Shown: positions 1 to 7,956 of the stretch, in pieces
How the letters are laid out: the number at the start of each line of letters is the position of its first letter
Position numbering within the stretch: position 1 is the stretch's first letter
DNA from: F23-B02 sp963613665
GTDB lineage: Bacteria > Bacillota > Clostridia > Oscillospirales > Oscillospiraceae
NCBI GenBank assembly: GCA_963613665.1
Contig: CAVEAL010000019.1
Location: 1-45,714 of the forward strand
Reading direction: 5' to 3'
DNA: 45,714 nucleotides
The notes under the pieces: generated by a model
The model's database searches: none
What the model was told of the DNA's origin: nothing
The model's input: the letters and a program-made list of their open reading frames with translations, nothing else
Made by a program: the position numbers and the translations under genes

Positions 1-278
1 CTCCCCCGCTGCGCGGTTATCTTTACGCAGCAGCATAGGTTTTTTGACAGTCTGAAAAAACACGAACGACTGCCGGTCGTTCGTGTTTTTTCCATAATTA
101 AAGAAGAGAGGTGTAGATGTGAACAAAAACTCGCACTGTTTCTGATGTTCCCGGCGGCGTCCTGAACCGCCGCCGGAGACGTATCACATTTAAGGGAGGC
201 TTTGTGATCTTAATTTACTACTTCTGCGATAGGATTTCAGCTCCAAAACGGCTCTCTCCTGCTCCAAAAGGGCGAAAA
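1..278. other. Intergenic stretch upstream of the DtxR-type gene
   Basis: No gene is convincing here. The first 55 bases may hold the last codons of a gene outside the window, since two plus-strand frames end in stops near 36-38 and 53-55. A terminator follows at 55-91. A GC-rich hairpin has 9-bp arms at 151-159 and 168-176 and no T-run. A ribosome-site-like AGGGAGG precedes a GTG at 204, but the frame it opens runs antisense through the DtxR-type gene and looks like a shadow. Confidence 0.4.
55..91 (+). terminator. Intrinsic terminator, likely bidirectional
   Basis: A perfect 10-bp stem, CACGAACGAC at 61-70 against GTCGTTCGTG at 76-85, has a loop of five bases. It is flanked by an A-run (55-60) and a T-run (86-91), so it can terminate on both strands. 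It probably ends the gene upstream of the window. Confidence 0.85.
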
Positions 279-665
279 TCACGAGTCTGGACTCATTTTA
301 CCCATCGCCGCGACGTGCTTTTTTATTGCATTGAAGGACTCGTCGCTTATGATATGCTCCATCTTGCACGCATCCTCGGCGGCGGTCTGGCTGCTGACGC
401 CGAGCATCGTGAGATAGCTCGTGAGCAGAGTGTGCCGCTCGTAGATCTTTGCCGCGACTTCCGTTCCGGCCTCGGTGAGGCTCAGGTGTCCCAGCTCGTC
501 GGAAACGAGGTAGCCGCCGCTTTTCAGAAGCCCGACCGCGCGGCTGACGCTTGGCTTGGAATAGCCCATGTACTCGCCGACGTCTATGGCGCGCACATCC
601 TTATATTTTTGGGACAGGATATATATGGTCTCAAGATACATCTCGCCCGATTCCTGCAGATTCAT
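279..665 (-). CDS. DtxR-family iron-dependent transcriptional regulator, short form
   Basis: A 128-residue metal-activated repressor, read divergently from the feo operon it probably controls. Residues about 8-60 form the winged helix (EMYLETIY, then SKPSVSRAV as recognition helix). Residues 61-118 are the metal-binding dimerisation domain. The ligand pattern is the iron type: Met9, His78, and Cys100-x2-Glu103-His104, matching the Met10/Cys102/Glu105/His106 pattern known for DtxR and differing from MntR, which has Asp near position 8. The C-terminal SH3 domain of long DtxR/IdeR proteins is absent, as in MntR-length members. The start at 665 is chosen because GGAGAG lies seven bases upstream; an upstream extension to 713 lacks such a site. 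The iron role is inferred from ligands and neighbours. Confidence 0.88.
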   Translation of the reverse strand: MNLQESGEMYLETIYILSQKYKDVRAIDVGEYMGYSKPSVSRAVGLLKSGGYLVSDELGHLSLTEAGTEVAAKIYERHTLLTSYLTMLGVSSQTAAEDACKMEHIISDESFNAIKKHVAAMGKMSPDS

Positions 666-703
666 TCCGTTCTCTCCGTGTTTAAATTTTTTTGATACAA
701 TAT

Positions 704-732
704 ATAATAACACACGGCCGGCGCAAATTCAA
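704..732 (-). promoter_or_regulatory. Sigma-A promoter of the DtxR-type gene
   Basis: Read on the minus strand: TTGAAT (727-732), a 17-base spacer and TATTAT (704-709). Transcription would start near 697, leaving a leader of about 30 bases before the start codon at 665. Confidence 0.65.
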
Positions 733-776
733 GTGACTTAATCCCTATCTATGCACTGTGATATAATGCACAATTA

Positions 777-792
777 GTTAGTGCGTGCTAAC
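777..792. promoter_or_regulatory. Operator-like palindrome 1, upstream of feo promoter
   Basis: GTTAG-N6-CTAAC, a perfect 5-bp inverted repeat about 40 bases upstream of the feo -35 box. It shares arms and spacing with the two copies at 868 and 901, so it is probably a site for the adjacent DtxR-type repressor. Confidence 0.65.
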
Positions 793-832
793 CGCCGAAA
801 TTGTGCAAGTCTACAAACCTTACGTCAGGCTA

Positions 833-860
833 TTGACAATGGGGGAAACTGTGCTATTAT
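833..860 (+). promoter_or_regulatory. Sigma-A promoter of the feo operon
   Basis: TTGACA (833-838), a 16-base spacer and TATTAT (855-860). The predicted start near 866-868 falls at the edge of palindrome 2, so a bound repressor would block initiation. Confidence 0.8.
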
Positions 861-867
861 TCAGGCA

Positions 868-883
868 GTTAGCGAGAGCTAAC
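868..883. promoter_or_regulatory. Operator-like palindrome 2, over the feo transcription start
   Basis: GTTAG-N6-CTAAC begins eight bases after the -10 box. Its position fits direct repression of the feo promoter by the iron-loaded DtxR-type protein; the assignment is inferred. Confidence 0.7.
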
Positions 884-900
884 TTTAATTCAGCCCCACG

Positions 901-916
901 GTTAGCGCATGCTAAT
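901..916. promoter_or_regulatory. Operator-like palindrome 3, in the feo leader
   Basis: GTTAG-N6-CTAAT, one base away from the perfect repeat of copies 1 and 2. It starts 33 bases after copy 2, about three helical turns, and lies just upstream of the feoA ribosome site. Confidence 0.65.
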
Positions 917-936
917 CACAGGAGAAAGGACAGAGA

Positions 937-1149
937 ATGATGCCTTTAACATTAGCTGCGGTCGGCGAGGATAATACGATCAAGCGTATCGCCGGCAAGC
1001 CTGAGGTGAAGAAGCACCTCGAAAACCTCGGCTTTGTCGTCGGGGGCGATGTAAAAGTGTTGACTGCCGTTGGCGAGAATGTAATCGTCAAGGTCAAAGA
1101 GGCCAGGATCGCCATAAGCGCGGAAATGGCACAGAAAATATATGTGTGA
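937..1149 (+). CDS. feoA: FeoA-family ferrous iron transport protein A (first copy)
   Basis: A 70-residue SH3-like FeoA protein. FeoA works with the FeoB pore at the inner face of the membrane in ferrous iron uptake. The FeoA-type core is visible: a LENLGFVVGGDVKVL segment around residues 29-43, then short beta-strands ending in ISAEMAQKIYV. Two adjacent ATG codons (937, 940) follow GGAGAAAGGA; either may be used. It is first in feoA-feoA-feoB, with 11 bases to the next start. Two FeoA copies before FeoB are common in Clostridia. Confidence 0.9.
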   Translation: MMPLTLAAVGEDNTIKRIAGKPEVKKHLENLGFVVGGDVKVLTAVGENVIVKVKEARIAISAEMAQKIYV

Positions 1150-1160
1150 GGAGCAGAAAC

Positions 1161-1382
1161 ATGAAGACTCTGAGAGACGTTAAGATCGGGCAGACCGTCA
1201 CCGTCAAAAAGCTCCATGGCGAGGGTGCGATAAAGCGCCGCATCATGGACATGGGTATTACCAAGGGCGCTGAGGTCTATGTCCGCAAGGTCGCTCCCCT
1301 GGGCGATCCCATCGAGCTCACCGTCCGCGGCTATGAGCTCTCCCTGCGCAAGGCAGATGCAGAAAAGATCGAGGTGGAATAA
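1161..1382 (+). CDS. feoA: FeoA-family ferrous iron transport protein A (second copy)
   Basis: A 73-residue FeoA-like SH3 domain protein: MKTLRDVKIGQTVTVKKL, then the conserved IKRRIMDMGITKGAEV segment and the final beta-strand region GYELSLRKADAEKI. This copy matches canonical FeoA better than the first, especially the R-x-x-DMGxxxG core. The ATG at 1161 is chosen over a GTG at 1146 because AGGAG lies seven bases before it. Its stop overlaps the feoB start by one base (TAATG), so the two are probably translationally coupled. Confidence 0.92.
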   Translation: MKTLRDVKIGQTVTVKKLHGEGAIKRRIMDMGITKGAEVYVRKVAPLGDPIELTVRGYELSLRKADAEKIEVE

Positions 1383-3898
1383 TGGAAAAGAACATTAAAA
1401 TTGCCCTTGCCGGCAACCCGAACTGCGGCAAAACGACCCTGTTCAACGCGCTGACCGGCTCGAATCAGTTCGTCGGCAACTGGCCCGGCGTTACCGTTGA
1501 GAAGAAGGAAGGCAAGCTCAAGAAGTTTGACGGCGTAACGGTCGTTGACCTTCCGGGCATTTACTCGCTTTCCCCCTACACCCTTGAAGAGGTCGTAGCG
1601 CGCAACTTCCTGCTCGGCGAGCGCCCCGATGCGATACTCAACATCATCGACGGCACGAACCTCGAGCGTAACCTCTACCTGACCACCCAGCTCACCGAGC
1701 TCGGCATCCCCGTTGTCGTTGCGGTCAACATGATGGATATCGTCCGCAAGAACGGCGACATTATAAACATCAAGGAGCTGTCCCGTCAGCTCGGCTGCAA
1801 GGTGCTGGAGATATCCGCACTCAAGGGCGACGGCGTGACCGAAGCCGCGGCAGCCGCAGTCGATGCCGCAAAGAACGGCAAGACCATCCCCATGCACTCG
1901 TTCTCCGGCGTTGTCGAGCATGCCATCGCTCACATCGAGGAGGCCGTCCTGCACGAGCTGCCCGAGGAGCAGCAGCGCTGGTACGCCATCAAGATATTCG
2001 AGCATGACGACAAGGTGCTTGCAAAGCTTGCGATAAAGCCCGAGATCATGCAGCATATCGACGCCGATATAAAGGCTGCCGAGGATGAGCTCGACGACGA
2101 TGCCGAGAGCATCATCACCAACGAGCGCTACCTCTACATAGCCTCCATCATAAAGGCCTGCTACAAGAAGAAAAACGTCGGAAAGCTCAGCACCTCCGAC
2201 AAGATAGATAAGATAGTCACCAACCGCTGGCTGGGTCTGCCGATCTTTGCGGCGGTCATGTTCTTTGTCTACTGGGTAGCAATGGTCGCCGTCGGCGCAC
2301 CCGCGACCGACTGGGCAAACGACGGTGTGTTCGGCGACGGCTGGCATCTGCTGGGCATCGGCTCTGCCGACTATAACGACGCAAACGACGAATACTCCGC
2401 AGCCATTCAGGCAGTCAGCGCCTTCCTCGGCGAAGATATAGACGTTGAGGCAGACGATTTCGACGCAGACGCACTGCTTGCCGAGATGAAGGCCTTCGAG
2501 ACCACCGACAAGTCGGCCGAGCTCGACGTTGAGGACGAGGAGACCCTCGCGATCAACACCATGACCGCTTACTACGACGAGCTCCCCGAAGGAGCCGACA
2601 AGCTCGACGATGTCGTTCAGATGACCTACGTCGATGCAGTCGCTTACCTTGAGAAAAACGGCTTTGACGCTCCCGATCCCGCCGATTACGGCGTTTGGGT
2701 GCCGGGTGTTCCCGTTCTCGTCGGCGACGGTCTTGACGCTGCAAACGCAGCTCCCTGGCTCAGCGGCCTTATCAACGACGGTATCGTAGCCGGTGTCGGC
2801 GCGGTCCTCGGCTTCGTTCCCCAGATGCTCGTCCTGTTCCTCATGCTCGCTTTCCTCGAGGCCTGCGGCTACATGGCGCGTATCGCCTTCGTTCTTGACC
2901 GTGTGTTCCGCAAGTTCGGACTTTCCGGCAAGAGCTTCATCCCCATGCTCGTCGGCGTCGGCTGCGGCGTTCCGGGCGTCATGGCATCCCGTACCATCGA
3001 AAACGAGCGTGACCGCCGTATGACGATCATGACCACGACCTTCATCCCCTGCGGCGCAAAGGTGCCCTTCATCGCAATGATCGCCGGCGCACTGTTCGGC
3101 GGCAGCGCATGGGTATCCACCTCCGCATACTTCATCGGCATGGCAGCCATCATCTGCTCGGGCATCATTCTCAAGAAGACCCGCCGCTTTGCCGGAGACC
3201 CCGCTCCCTTCGTTATGGAGCTTCCCGCATACCACATGCCCACCCTCGGCAACGTTCTCCGCTCCATGTGGGAGCGCGGCTGGTCCTTCATCAAGAAGGC
3301 GGGCACCATCATCCTGCTCTCGACCATCTTCGTATGGTTCACCACCTACTTCGGCTGGGTCGACGGGACCTTCCAGATGCTCACCGAGGACCAGATCGAC
3401 GCCTCCATCCTCGCCAAGATCGGCAACGCCATCGCATGGATCTTCGCTCCCCTCGGCTGGGGTAACTGGCAGGCGACCGTTGCATCCATCACCGGCCTTG
3501 TCGCCAAGGAGAACATCGTCGGCACCCTCGGCATCCTCTACGGCGGCGGCGACGGCACCGTTTACCAGGCAATGGCGGCAGCCTTCACCGGCATCACCGC
3601 TTACAGCTTCCTCGTCTTCAACCTTCTTTGCGCTCCCTGCTTTGCGGCTATCGGCGCAATCAAGCGCGAGATGAACAACCGCGGCTGGACCTGGTTTGCC
3701 ATCGGCTATCAGTGCGGCTTTGCATACGTCATCGCCCTCATGATCAACCAGTTCGGCGGTGCCTTCACCGGCAACCTGAATGTCATCGGCCTGATCGTTG
3801 CGATCGCTCTGCTGTGCGGCATGATCTACATGCTCTTCCGCCCCTACAAGGAGGCAGAGACCCTCAGCACCAGGGAAGCCACTGTAGGCCTGAAGTAA
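1382..3898 (+). CDS. feoB: Ferrous iron transporter FeoB
   Basis: An 838-residue membrane GTPase that imports Fe(II). The N-terminal G domain shows G1 GNPNCGKTT, G3 DLPG, G4 NMMD and G5 SALKG within the first 150 residues, followed by the helical GDI-like region. The membrane part has two Gate motifs, including VGCGVPGVMASRT and FIPCGAKVPF. Between the first membrane helix and the GVWVPGVPVLV segment (about residues 320-437) lies an acidic external insertion of about 118 residues; I recall similar insertions in clostridial FeoB. It is longer than E. coli FeoB mainly because of this insertion. It is co-transcribed with both feoA copies and the Cys-rich protein downstream. Confidence 0.97.
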   Translation: MEKNIKIALAGNPNCGKTTLFNALTGSNQFVGNWPGVTVEKKEGKLKKFDGVTVVDLPGIYSLSPYTLEEVVARNFLLGERPDAILNIIDGTNLERNLYLTTQLTELGIPVVVAVNMMDIVRKNGDIINIKELSRQLGCKVLEISALKGDGVTEAAAAAVDAAKNGKTIPMHSFSGVVEHAIAHIEEAVLHELPEEQQRWYAIKIFEHDDKVLAKLAIKPEIMQHIDADIKAAEDELDDDAESIITNERYLYIASIIKACYKKKNVGKLSTSDKIDKIVTNRWLGLPIFAAVMFFVYWVAMVAVGAPATDWANDGVFGDGWHLLGIGSADYNDANDEYSAAIQAVSAFLGEDIDVEADDFDADALLAEMKAFETTDKSAELDVEDEETLAINTMTAYYDELPEGADKLDDVVQMTYVDAVAYLEKNGFDAPDPADYGVWVPGVPVLVGDGLDAANAAPWLSGLINDGIVAGVGAVLGFVPQMLVLFLMLAFLEACGYMARIAFVLDRVFRKFGLSGKSFIPMLVGVGCGVPGVMASRTIENERDRRMTIMTTTFIPCGAKVPFIAMIAGALFGGSAWVSTSAYFIGMAAIICSGIILKKTRRFAGDPAPFVMELPAYHMPTLGNVLRSMWERGWSFIKKAGTIILLSTIFVWFTTYFGWVDGTFQMLTEDQIDASILAKIGNAIAWIFAPLGWGNWQATVASITGLVAKENIVGTLGILYGGGDGTVYQAMAAAFTGITAYSFLVFNLLCAPCFAAIGAIKREMNNRGWTWFAIGYQCGFAYVIALMINQFGGAFTGNLNVIGLIVAIALLCGMIYMLFRPYKEAETLSTREATVGLK

Positions 3899-3938
3899 TA
3901 GCAGCATAACTTGAGAAATAATAAAGGAGGAAAAAGCA

Positions 3939-4181
3939 ATGCTTGAATGGTTAACGGCCAATATCGGAACTATACTGATAACGGCGGGGCTGATCGTGAT
4001 CGTAGCGCTCATAATCCGCTCGATAGTCAGAGACAGGAAAGCGGGCATATCCTCCTGCGGCAGCAAGTGCGGCGGCTGCGGCGCGTGTGCCATGGCGGGA
4101 AAATGCCACGGCACATCGTGCTCCGGCACCGGCACCGGCGCCCTCAGGGACGTAGAAAACCTGAAACATCAGCGCAGCTGA
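3939..4181 (+). CDS. FeoB-associated Cys-rich membrane protein
   Basis: An 80-residue protein with one N-terminal membrane helix (about residues 9-29), a basic RSIVRDRK stretch and then a Cys/Gly cluster (SSCGSKCGGCGACAM, later GKCHGTSC) with six cysteines. The family (PF12669-type) sits beside feoB in many Firmicutes and may bind iron or take a FeoC-like role; the function is not established. AAAGGAGG precedes the start by eight to ten bases. It is the last gene of the feo operon, before a hairpin. Confidence 0.88.
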   Translation: MLEWLTANIGTILITAGLIVIVALIIRSIVRDRKAGISSCGSKCGGCGACAMAGKCHGTSCSGTGTGALRDVENLKHQRS

Positions 4182-4187
4182 CCCATG

Positions 4188-4218
4188 GGAGGTGCAGACC
4201 CCTGCACCTCCTCATTTT
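4188..4218 (+). terminator. Hairpin terminator of the feo operon
   Basis: A perfect 10-bp stem (GGAGGTGCAG at 4188-4197 with CTGCACCTCC at 4202-4211), a 4-base loop and a weak tail TCATTTT. The short T-run leaves some doubt. Confidence 0.6.
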
Positions 4219-4235
4219 ACAAACAGGAGTAAGCA

Positions 4236-4631
4236 ATGACTAACCCCAAGCTTGCAATGTCTGCCTCGGTGGTGAGATACCTTCTCGCACTTGACGCCCT
4301 CAGGGGCGCGGGCGGGATACGCACGATAGACGTGGCGCGCTATCTCAACATAAAAAAGCCGAGCGCACACACGATGCTCAACAATTTAAAGGATGCCGGA
4401 GTGCTCACCAAGGACGAGCTGGGCATAGCGCACCTGACGGGATACGGCACGCTTCTTACGCAGCAGTACCGCCGCTATTACTGCGCGGTCTCCGCGATGC
4501 TGGCGCGCACGCTGCCGTCATCGGCTGACATAAAAAAAGCGGCCTGCGCACTCGTTGCCGAGCTTTCCGAGCAGACGCTTGAGGAGCTGTGCACTCAAAG
4601 CGGCACGGAGGAAACGCCGAATGTATCTTGA
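4236..4631 (+). CDS. DtxR-like winged-helix regulator without the metal ligands
   Basis: A 131-residue protein with a DtxR/MntR-like winged helix: DVARYLNIKKPSAHTMLNNL as the HTH and KDELGIAHLTGYG as the wing. The dimerisation region is present but ligands are lost. The position equal to Met9 of the regulator at 279-665 is not Met or Asp, and the Cys-x2-Glu-His motif reads Cys-x2-Val-Ala (AACALVAEL). It therefore may not sense metal. GGAG precedes its ATG. It overlaps the next ABC gene by 11 bases, which suggests it controls that transporter. MarR-like is a weaker alternative. Confidence 0.75.
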   Translation: MTNPKLAMSASVVRYLLALDALRGAGGIRTIDVARYLNIKKPSAHTMLNNLKDAGVLTKDELGIAHLTGYGTLLTQQYRRYYCAVSAMLARTLPSSADIKKAACALVAELSEQTLEELCTQSGTEETPNVS

Positions 4632-5319
4632 TATCCATGACCTTCACAAGGCCTTCGGCAGCGGCGATAACCGCTGCGAGGTACTGCGCGGCATAAGCTG
4701 CGGCATTGAAAAAGGACATATATGCGTTCTGCTGGGGCCCTCGGGCTCCGGCAAATCGACGCTTCTGAATATAATAGGCGGCATTGAGACCGCCGACTCG
4801 GGCAGCGTAAGCATAGGCGGACAGCCGATCGCAGCGATGAGCGAAAAGCAGCTTTCGCTGTACCGCCGCAAGCATCTCGGCTATGTTTTCCAGTCGTATA
4901 ACCTCATACCGAACCTGACGGTCAGGGAAAACGTCGAGGTCGGTGCGTATCTTGCCGAAAAGCCGCTGCCGGTCGATGAGATCCTACAGACTCTCGGTCT
5001 GTGGGAGCACAGGGACAAGGTCCCGTCCCAGCTGTCCGGCGGTCAGCAGCAGCGCACGTCCATCGGCAGGGCGATAGTCAAAAACCCCGATATTCTGCTG
5101 TGCGACGAGCCGACGGGCGCGCTGGACTACAAGACCTCGAAGGAAATACTCGAGCTTATAGAGCGCGTAAACAAAAAATACGGCAGCACCGTTATCCTCG
5201 TTACGCACAACGATGCGATAAAGCGCATGGCCGACCGCGTAATACGCCTGCGCGACGGGCAGATCCGTTCGGACGAGACAAACGACGATAAGCTCGGTGC
5301 GATGCAGCTTGAGTGGTAG
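4621..5319 (+). CDS. ABC transporter ATP-binding protein, MacB/LolD-like
   Basis: A 232-residue ATPase of the family that pairs with FtsX-type permeases. It has Walker A GPSGSGKST (about residues 40-48), a Q-loop in VFQSYNLIPNLTVREN, signature LSGGQQQRTSIGRA, Walker B ILLCDEPTGALD, and the H-loop in VTHN. The start at 4621 follows GGAGG and lies inside the preceding regulator. The permease starts 13 bases after its stop. The substrate cannot be read from the sequence; relatives export lipoproteins, peptides or antimicrobials. Confidence 0.92.
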   Translation: MYLDIHDLHKAFGSGDNRCEVLRGISCGIEKGHICVLLGPSGSGKSTLLNIIGGIETADSGSVSIGGQPIAAMSEKQLSLYRRKHLGYVFQSYNLIPNLTVRENVEVGAYLAEKPLPVDEILQTLGLWEHRDKVPSQLSGGQQQRTSIGRAIVKNPDILLCDEPTGALDYKTSKEILELIERVNKKYGSTVILVTHNDAIKRMADRVIRLRDGQIRSDETNDDKLGAMQLEW

Positions 5320-5332
5320 GAGAGCAAAGACC

Positions 5333-7561
5333 ATGAAAAATCCACTCAGGCACCGTCTGCTGCGCGAGCTGCGGCAGGATATCGGCAAATACATAGCTCT
5401 GTTTCTGTTCCTGACCCTGACGACCGGCATGGTGTCCGGCTTCATCGTCGCCGCGGGCAGTATGAGGGCCGCCTATGACGAAAGCTTCGGCAAATACGGT
5501 GTCGAGAGCGGCCACTTTATACTTGAGGATGCGCTGCCGGATGAAACGAAGGCAAGGCTTGAGAAAGAAGCCGGCGTTTCCGTGTGCGAGCTGTTTTACA
5601 AGGATGTGACGCTCGGCAACGAAAACACCGTTCGCATTTACAAAAACCGCACGGAGCTCAACCGCATCTGCCTCATGGACGGCGAGCTGCCCGGGAGCGA
5701 GGGTGAGATCGCGGCCGACAGGCTGTATCTTGAAAACAACTCCCTCGGCATCGGCGATGAGCTGGCGGGGCTTGAAATATCGGGCATCGTCGCTCTTTCC
5801 GATTACTCGGCGCTGTTTAAGAACAACACCGACATGATGCTCGATGCGAACAAATTCTGCGTCGCCGTCGTCACTCCGGAGGCCTTTGATAAGATAGACG
5901 AAAACGTCCGGTACTGCTACGCGTGGCTCAATAATGACGACAGCCTCAGCGATGAGCAGTGCCGCGGCAAGGCCGACGATATTACGGATATCCTTTCAGA
6001 CGGCTGCACCGTGAAGGAGCTCGTGCCGCGGGCCGATAACCAGGCAATAATGTTTGCCGGCGAGGATATCGGCAGCGACAAGGCAATGATGACGACCCTC
6101 CTTTATCTTGTTATCGTCATACTCGGCTTCGTGTTTGCGATCACGACGCGCGGCACCATCGAGCAGGAGTCGGGCACCGTCGGAACGCTGCTTGCCTCGG
6201 GCTACACGAAGAGCGAGCTTATCCGCCACTATATGGCGATGCCGGTCATCGTCACGCTCTTTGCGGCGCTCATAGGCAATATCATAGGCTACACCGTGTT
6301 CAAGGACTACTGCGCGGGTCTGTATTACCACAGCTATTCGCTGACGACCTACGTTACGCTCTGGAACGCCGAGGCCTTTATAAAAACGACGCTCGTGCCC
6401 TGCGTGCTGATCGCCGTCACCGTTTATGCGGTGCTCAGGCTCGCAATGCGCCGTCCGGTGCAGAGCTTCCTGCGCCATGAGCCCGGCGGGCGGGGAAAGC
6501 AGTACGTTCCGCCCCTGCGCTCCGGCGGCATAATCGAGCGCTTCCGCAAGAGGATAATACTGCAAAACCGCAGCGCGTACATAACGCTGTTTATCGGCAT
6601 ACTGTTTGCCAATACCCTGCTGCTGTTCGGACTGATCATGCCTCCGCTGCTGGACAACTTCAAGCAGGAGGTTCTTGAAACGAAGTTTTCCGACTATCAG
6701 TATCTGCTCAAGGTTCCGGCGCTTACGGAAAACGAAAACGCCGAGCCCTTCTGCATAAGCTCGCTTGAGTACGGGGACGATGAGATAAGCGTTTACGGCA
6801 TAAAGCATGATTCGGAATACGCCGACTTCAGCTTCCTGCCGTCGGAAAAGGGCAGCGTTCTCGTCTCCGGGGAGTTTCTGGAAAAGTACGGCCTTGAGCC
6901 CGGTGACAGAATAAGCCTGCACGAAAAATACGGCGATAAGGAGTACAGCTTCACCATCTACGACTCGACACCCTACGCCGCGGGGCTTTCCGTTTTCATG
7001 AGCAAGCTGAACTTCAACGAGACCTTCGGGCTCGAGACGTGGTTCTTTAACGGCTATTTCTCGGACGAAAAGCTCACGGACCTCGACGCCGAGACGGTCT
7101 CGAGCGTCATAACCGAGCACGATCTGACCGTCTTGACCGACCAGCTCGACGACTCGATGGGACGCATGTTCCCCATCATAGGCGGCTTTTCGCTGGCGCT
7201 GTATATGCTGCTGGTGTACCTGCTGTCGAAGACGGTCATCGAGAAAAATGCGCAGAGCATATCAATGCTGAAGATCCTCGGCTACACGCAGCGCGAGATA
7301 AACTCCCTGTATAATTCGGCGACGGCCATCGCGGTGATTGTGTCGCTCATAGTGACAATACCGCTGAGCGTGCTGTGCATGAAGAGGCTTTACTATCACT
7401 TCATAAGTGAGATGAGCGGCTGGCTGTCGTTTTATCTCGCCCCGTGGATATGGGCGGCAATGCCGGCGCTCGGCGCTGCGGCGTATTTTATCGTTCACAT
7501 GATACAGGCAAGGCGCCTCGGCAGAGTGCCGCTTGCGCAGGCCCTGAAGAATATGGAATAA
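5333..7561 (+). CDS. ABC transporter permease with two FtsX domains
   Basis: A 742-residue membrane protein with a cytoplasmic start (RHRLLRELRQDIGKYIAL), a first membrane helix near residues 20-45, a large external domain, a three-helix FtsX block (about 255-380), another helix near 420, a second external domain and a final three-helix FtsX block (about 610-735). This is the eight-helix layout of MacB/BceB-like permeases. The sequence ends in VPLAQALKNME, a typical FtsX-family tail. The ATG at 5333 follows AGGAGAGC. It forms an exporter with the ATPase just upstream; the substrate is unknown. Confidence 0.88.
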   Translation: MKNPLRHRLLRELRQDIGKYIALFLFLTLTTGMVSGFIVAAGSMRAAYDESFGKYGVESGHFILEDALPDETKARLEKEAGVSVCELFYKDVTLGNENTVRIYKNRTELNRICLMDGELPGSEGEIAADRLYLENNSLGIGDELAGLEISGIVALSDYSALFKNNTDMMLDANKFCVAVVTPEAFDKIDENVRYCYAWLNNDDSLSDEQCRGKADDITDILSDGCTVKELVPRADNQAIMFAGEDIGSDKAMMTTLLYLVIVILGFVFAITTRGTIEQESGTVGTLLASGYTKSELIRHYMAMPVIVTLFAALIGNIIGYTVFKDYCAGLYYHSYSLTTYVTLWNAEAFIKTTLVPCVLIAVTVYAVLRLAMRRPVQSFLRHEPGGRGKQYVPPLRSGGIIERFRKRIILQNRSAYITLFIGILFANTLLLFGLIMPPLLDNFKQEVLETKFSDYQYLLKVPALTENENAEPFCISSLEYGDDEISVYGIKHDSEYADFSFLPSEKGSVLVSGEFLEKYGLEPGDRISLHEKYGDKEYSFTIYDSTPYAAGLSVFMSKLNFNETFGLETWFFNGYFSDEKLTDLDAETVSSVITEHDLTVLTDQLDDSMGRMFPIIGGFSLALYMLLVYLLSKTVIEKNAQSISMLKILGYTQREINSLYNSATAIAVIVSLIVTIPLSVLCMKRLYYHFISEMSGWLSFYLAPWIWAAMPALGAAAYFIVHMIQARRLGRVPLAQALKNME

Positions 7562-7575
7562 CGGAGGTTGATCAT

Positions 7576-7956
7576 ATGCAGTATGCAATTTTTGCAATCG
7601 TTCTCATAGTGTTCGCGGTCTTTGTAATAAAGAGCTATTCAAAAAAGCTCGCCTCCGGCTGCTGCGGCGGCGGAGACGCAGAAAAAAAGGTTAAAGTCGC
7701 GGATAAGAACAGGTCGCACTATCCCTATGCCGCAGTGCTTACCGTTGACGGCATGATGTGCGCCGCCTGCGAGACGCGCGTTGAAAATGCGCTCAACGCC
7801 ATTGACGGCGTGTGGGCAAAGGCAAGCTCCTCCGACGGAAAGGCAGAGGTCCTCATGAAAAGCCCCGTTGACGAGGACACCCTGCGCAGAACCGTCAACG
7901 AGCTCGGCGTTTACACTCTTATGAAAGCTGAATACCGCAATGCAGAGCAGAACTAA
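7576..7956 (+). CDS. Membrane-anchored heavy-metal-associated (HMA) domain protein
   Basis: A 126-residue protein with an N-terminal membrane helix (residues about 3-18), a Lys patch, a GCCGGG cysteine pair, a charged linker and a C-terminal HMA domain. The HMA copper/zinc-binding motif is GMMCAAC (about residues 59-65). The architecture suggests a metallochaperone tethered to the inner membrane. It starts 15 bases after the permease stop, behind CGGAGG, and overlaps the AraC gene by 17 bases, so it belongs to the same transcript. The metal is not determined; a P-type ATPase lies about 1.2 kb downstream. Confidence 0.85.
   Translation: MQYAIFAIVLIVFAVFVIKSYSKKLASGCCGGGDAEKKVKVADKNRSHYPYAAVLTVDGMMCAACETRVENALNAIDGVWAKASSSDGKAEVLMKSPVDEDTLRRTVNELGVYTLMKAEYRNAEQN

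Noticed and set aside
204..695. Plus-strand frame with a good ribosome site (AGGGAGG before GTG at 204)
   Set aside because: It is antisense to the DtxR-type gene across almost its full length, and the product shows no family pattern.
1382..3898. The acidic insertion in FeoB as a novel domain
   Set aside because: I recall insertions of this kind at the same place in clostridial FeoB, so it is not strange by itself.
1331..4135. A 934-codon open frame antisense to feoB
   Set aside because: It mirrors the GC-rich codon pattern of feoB, has a low-complexity composition, and covers a gene with clear motifs on the other strand.
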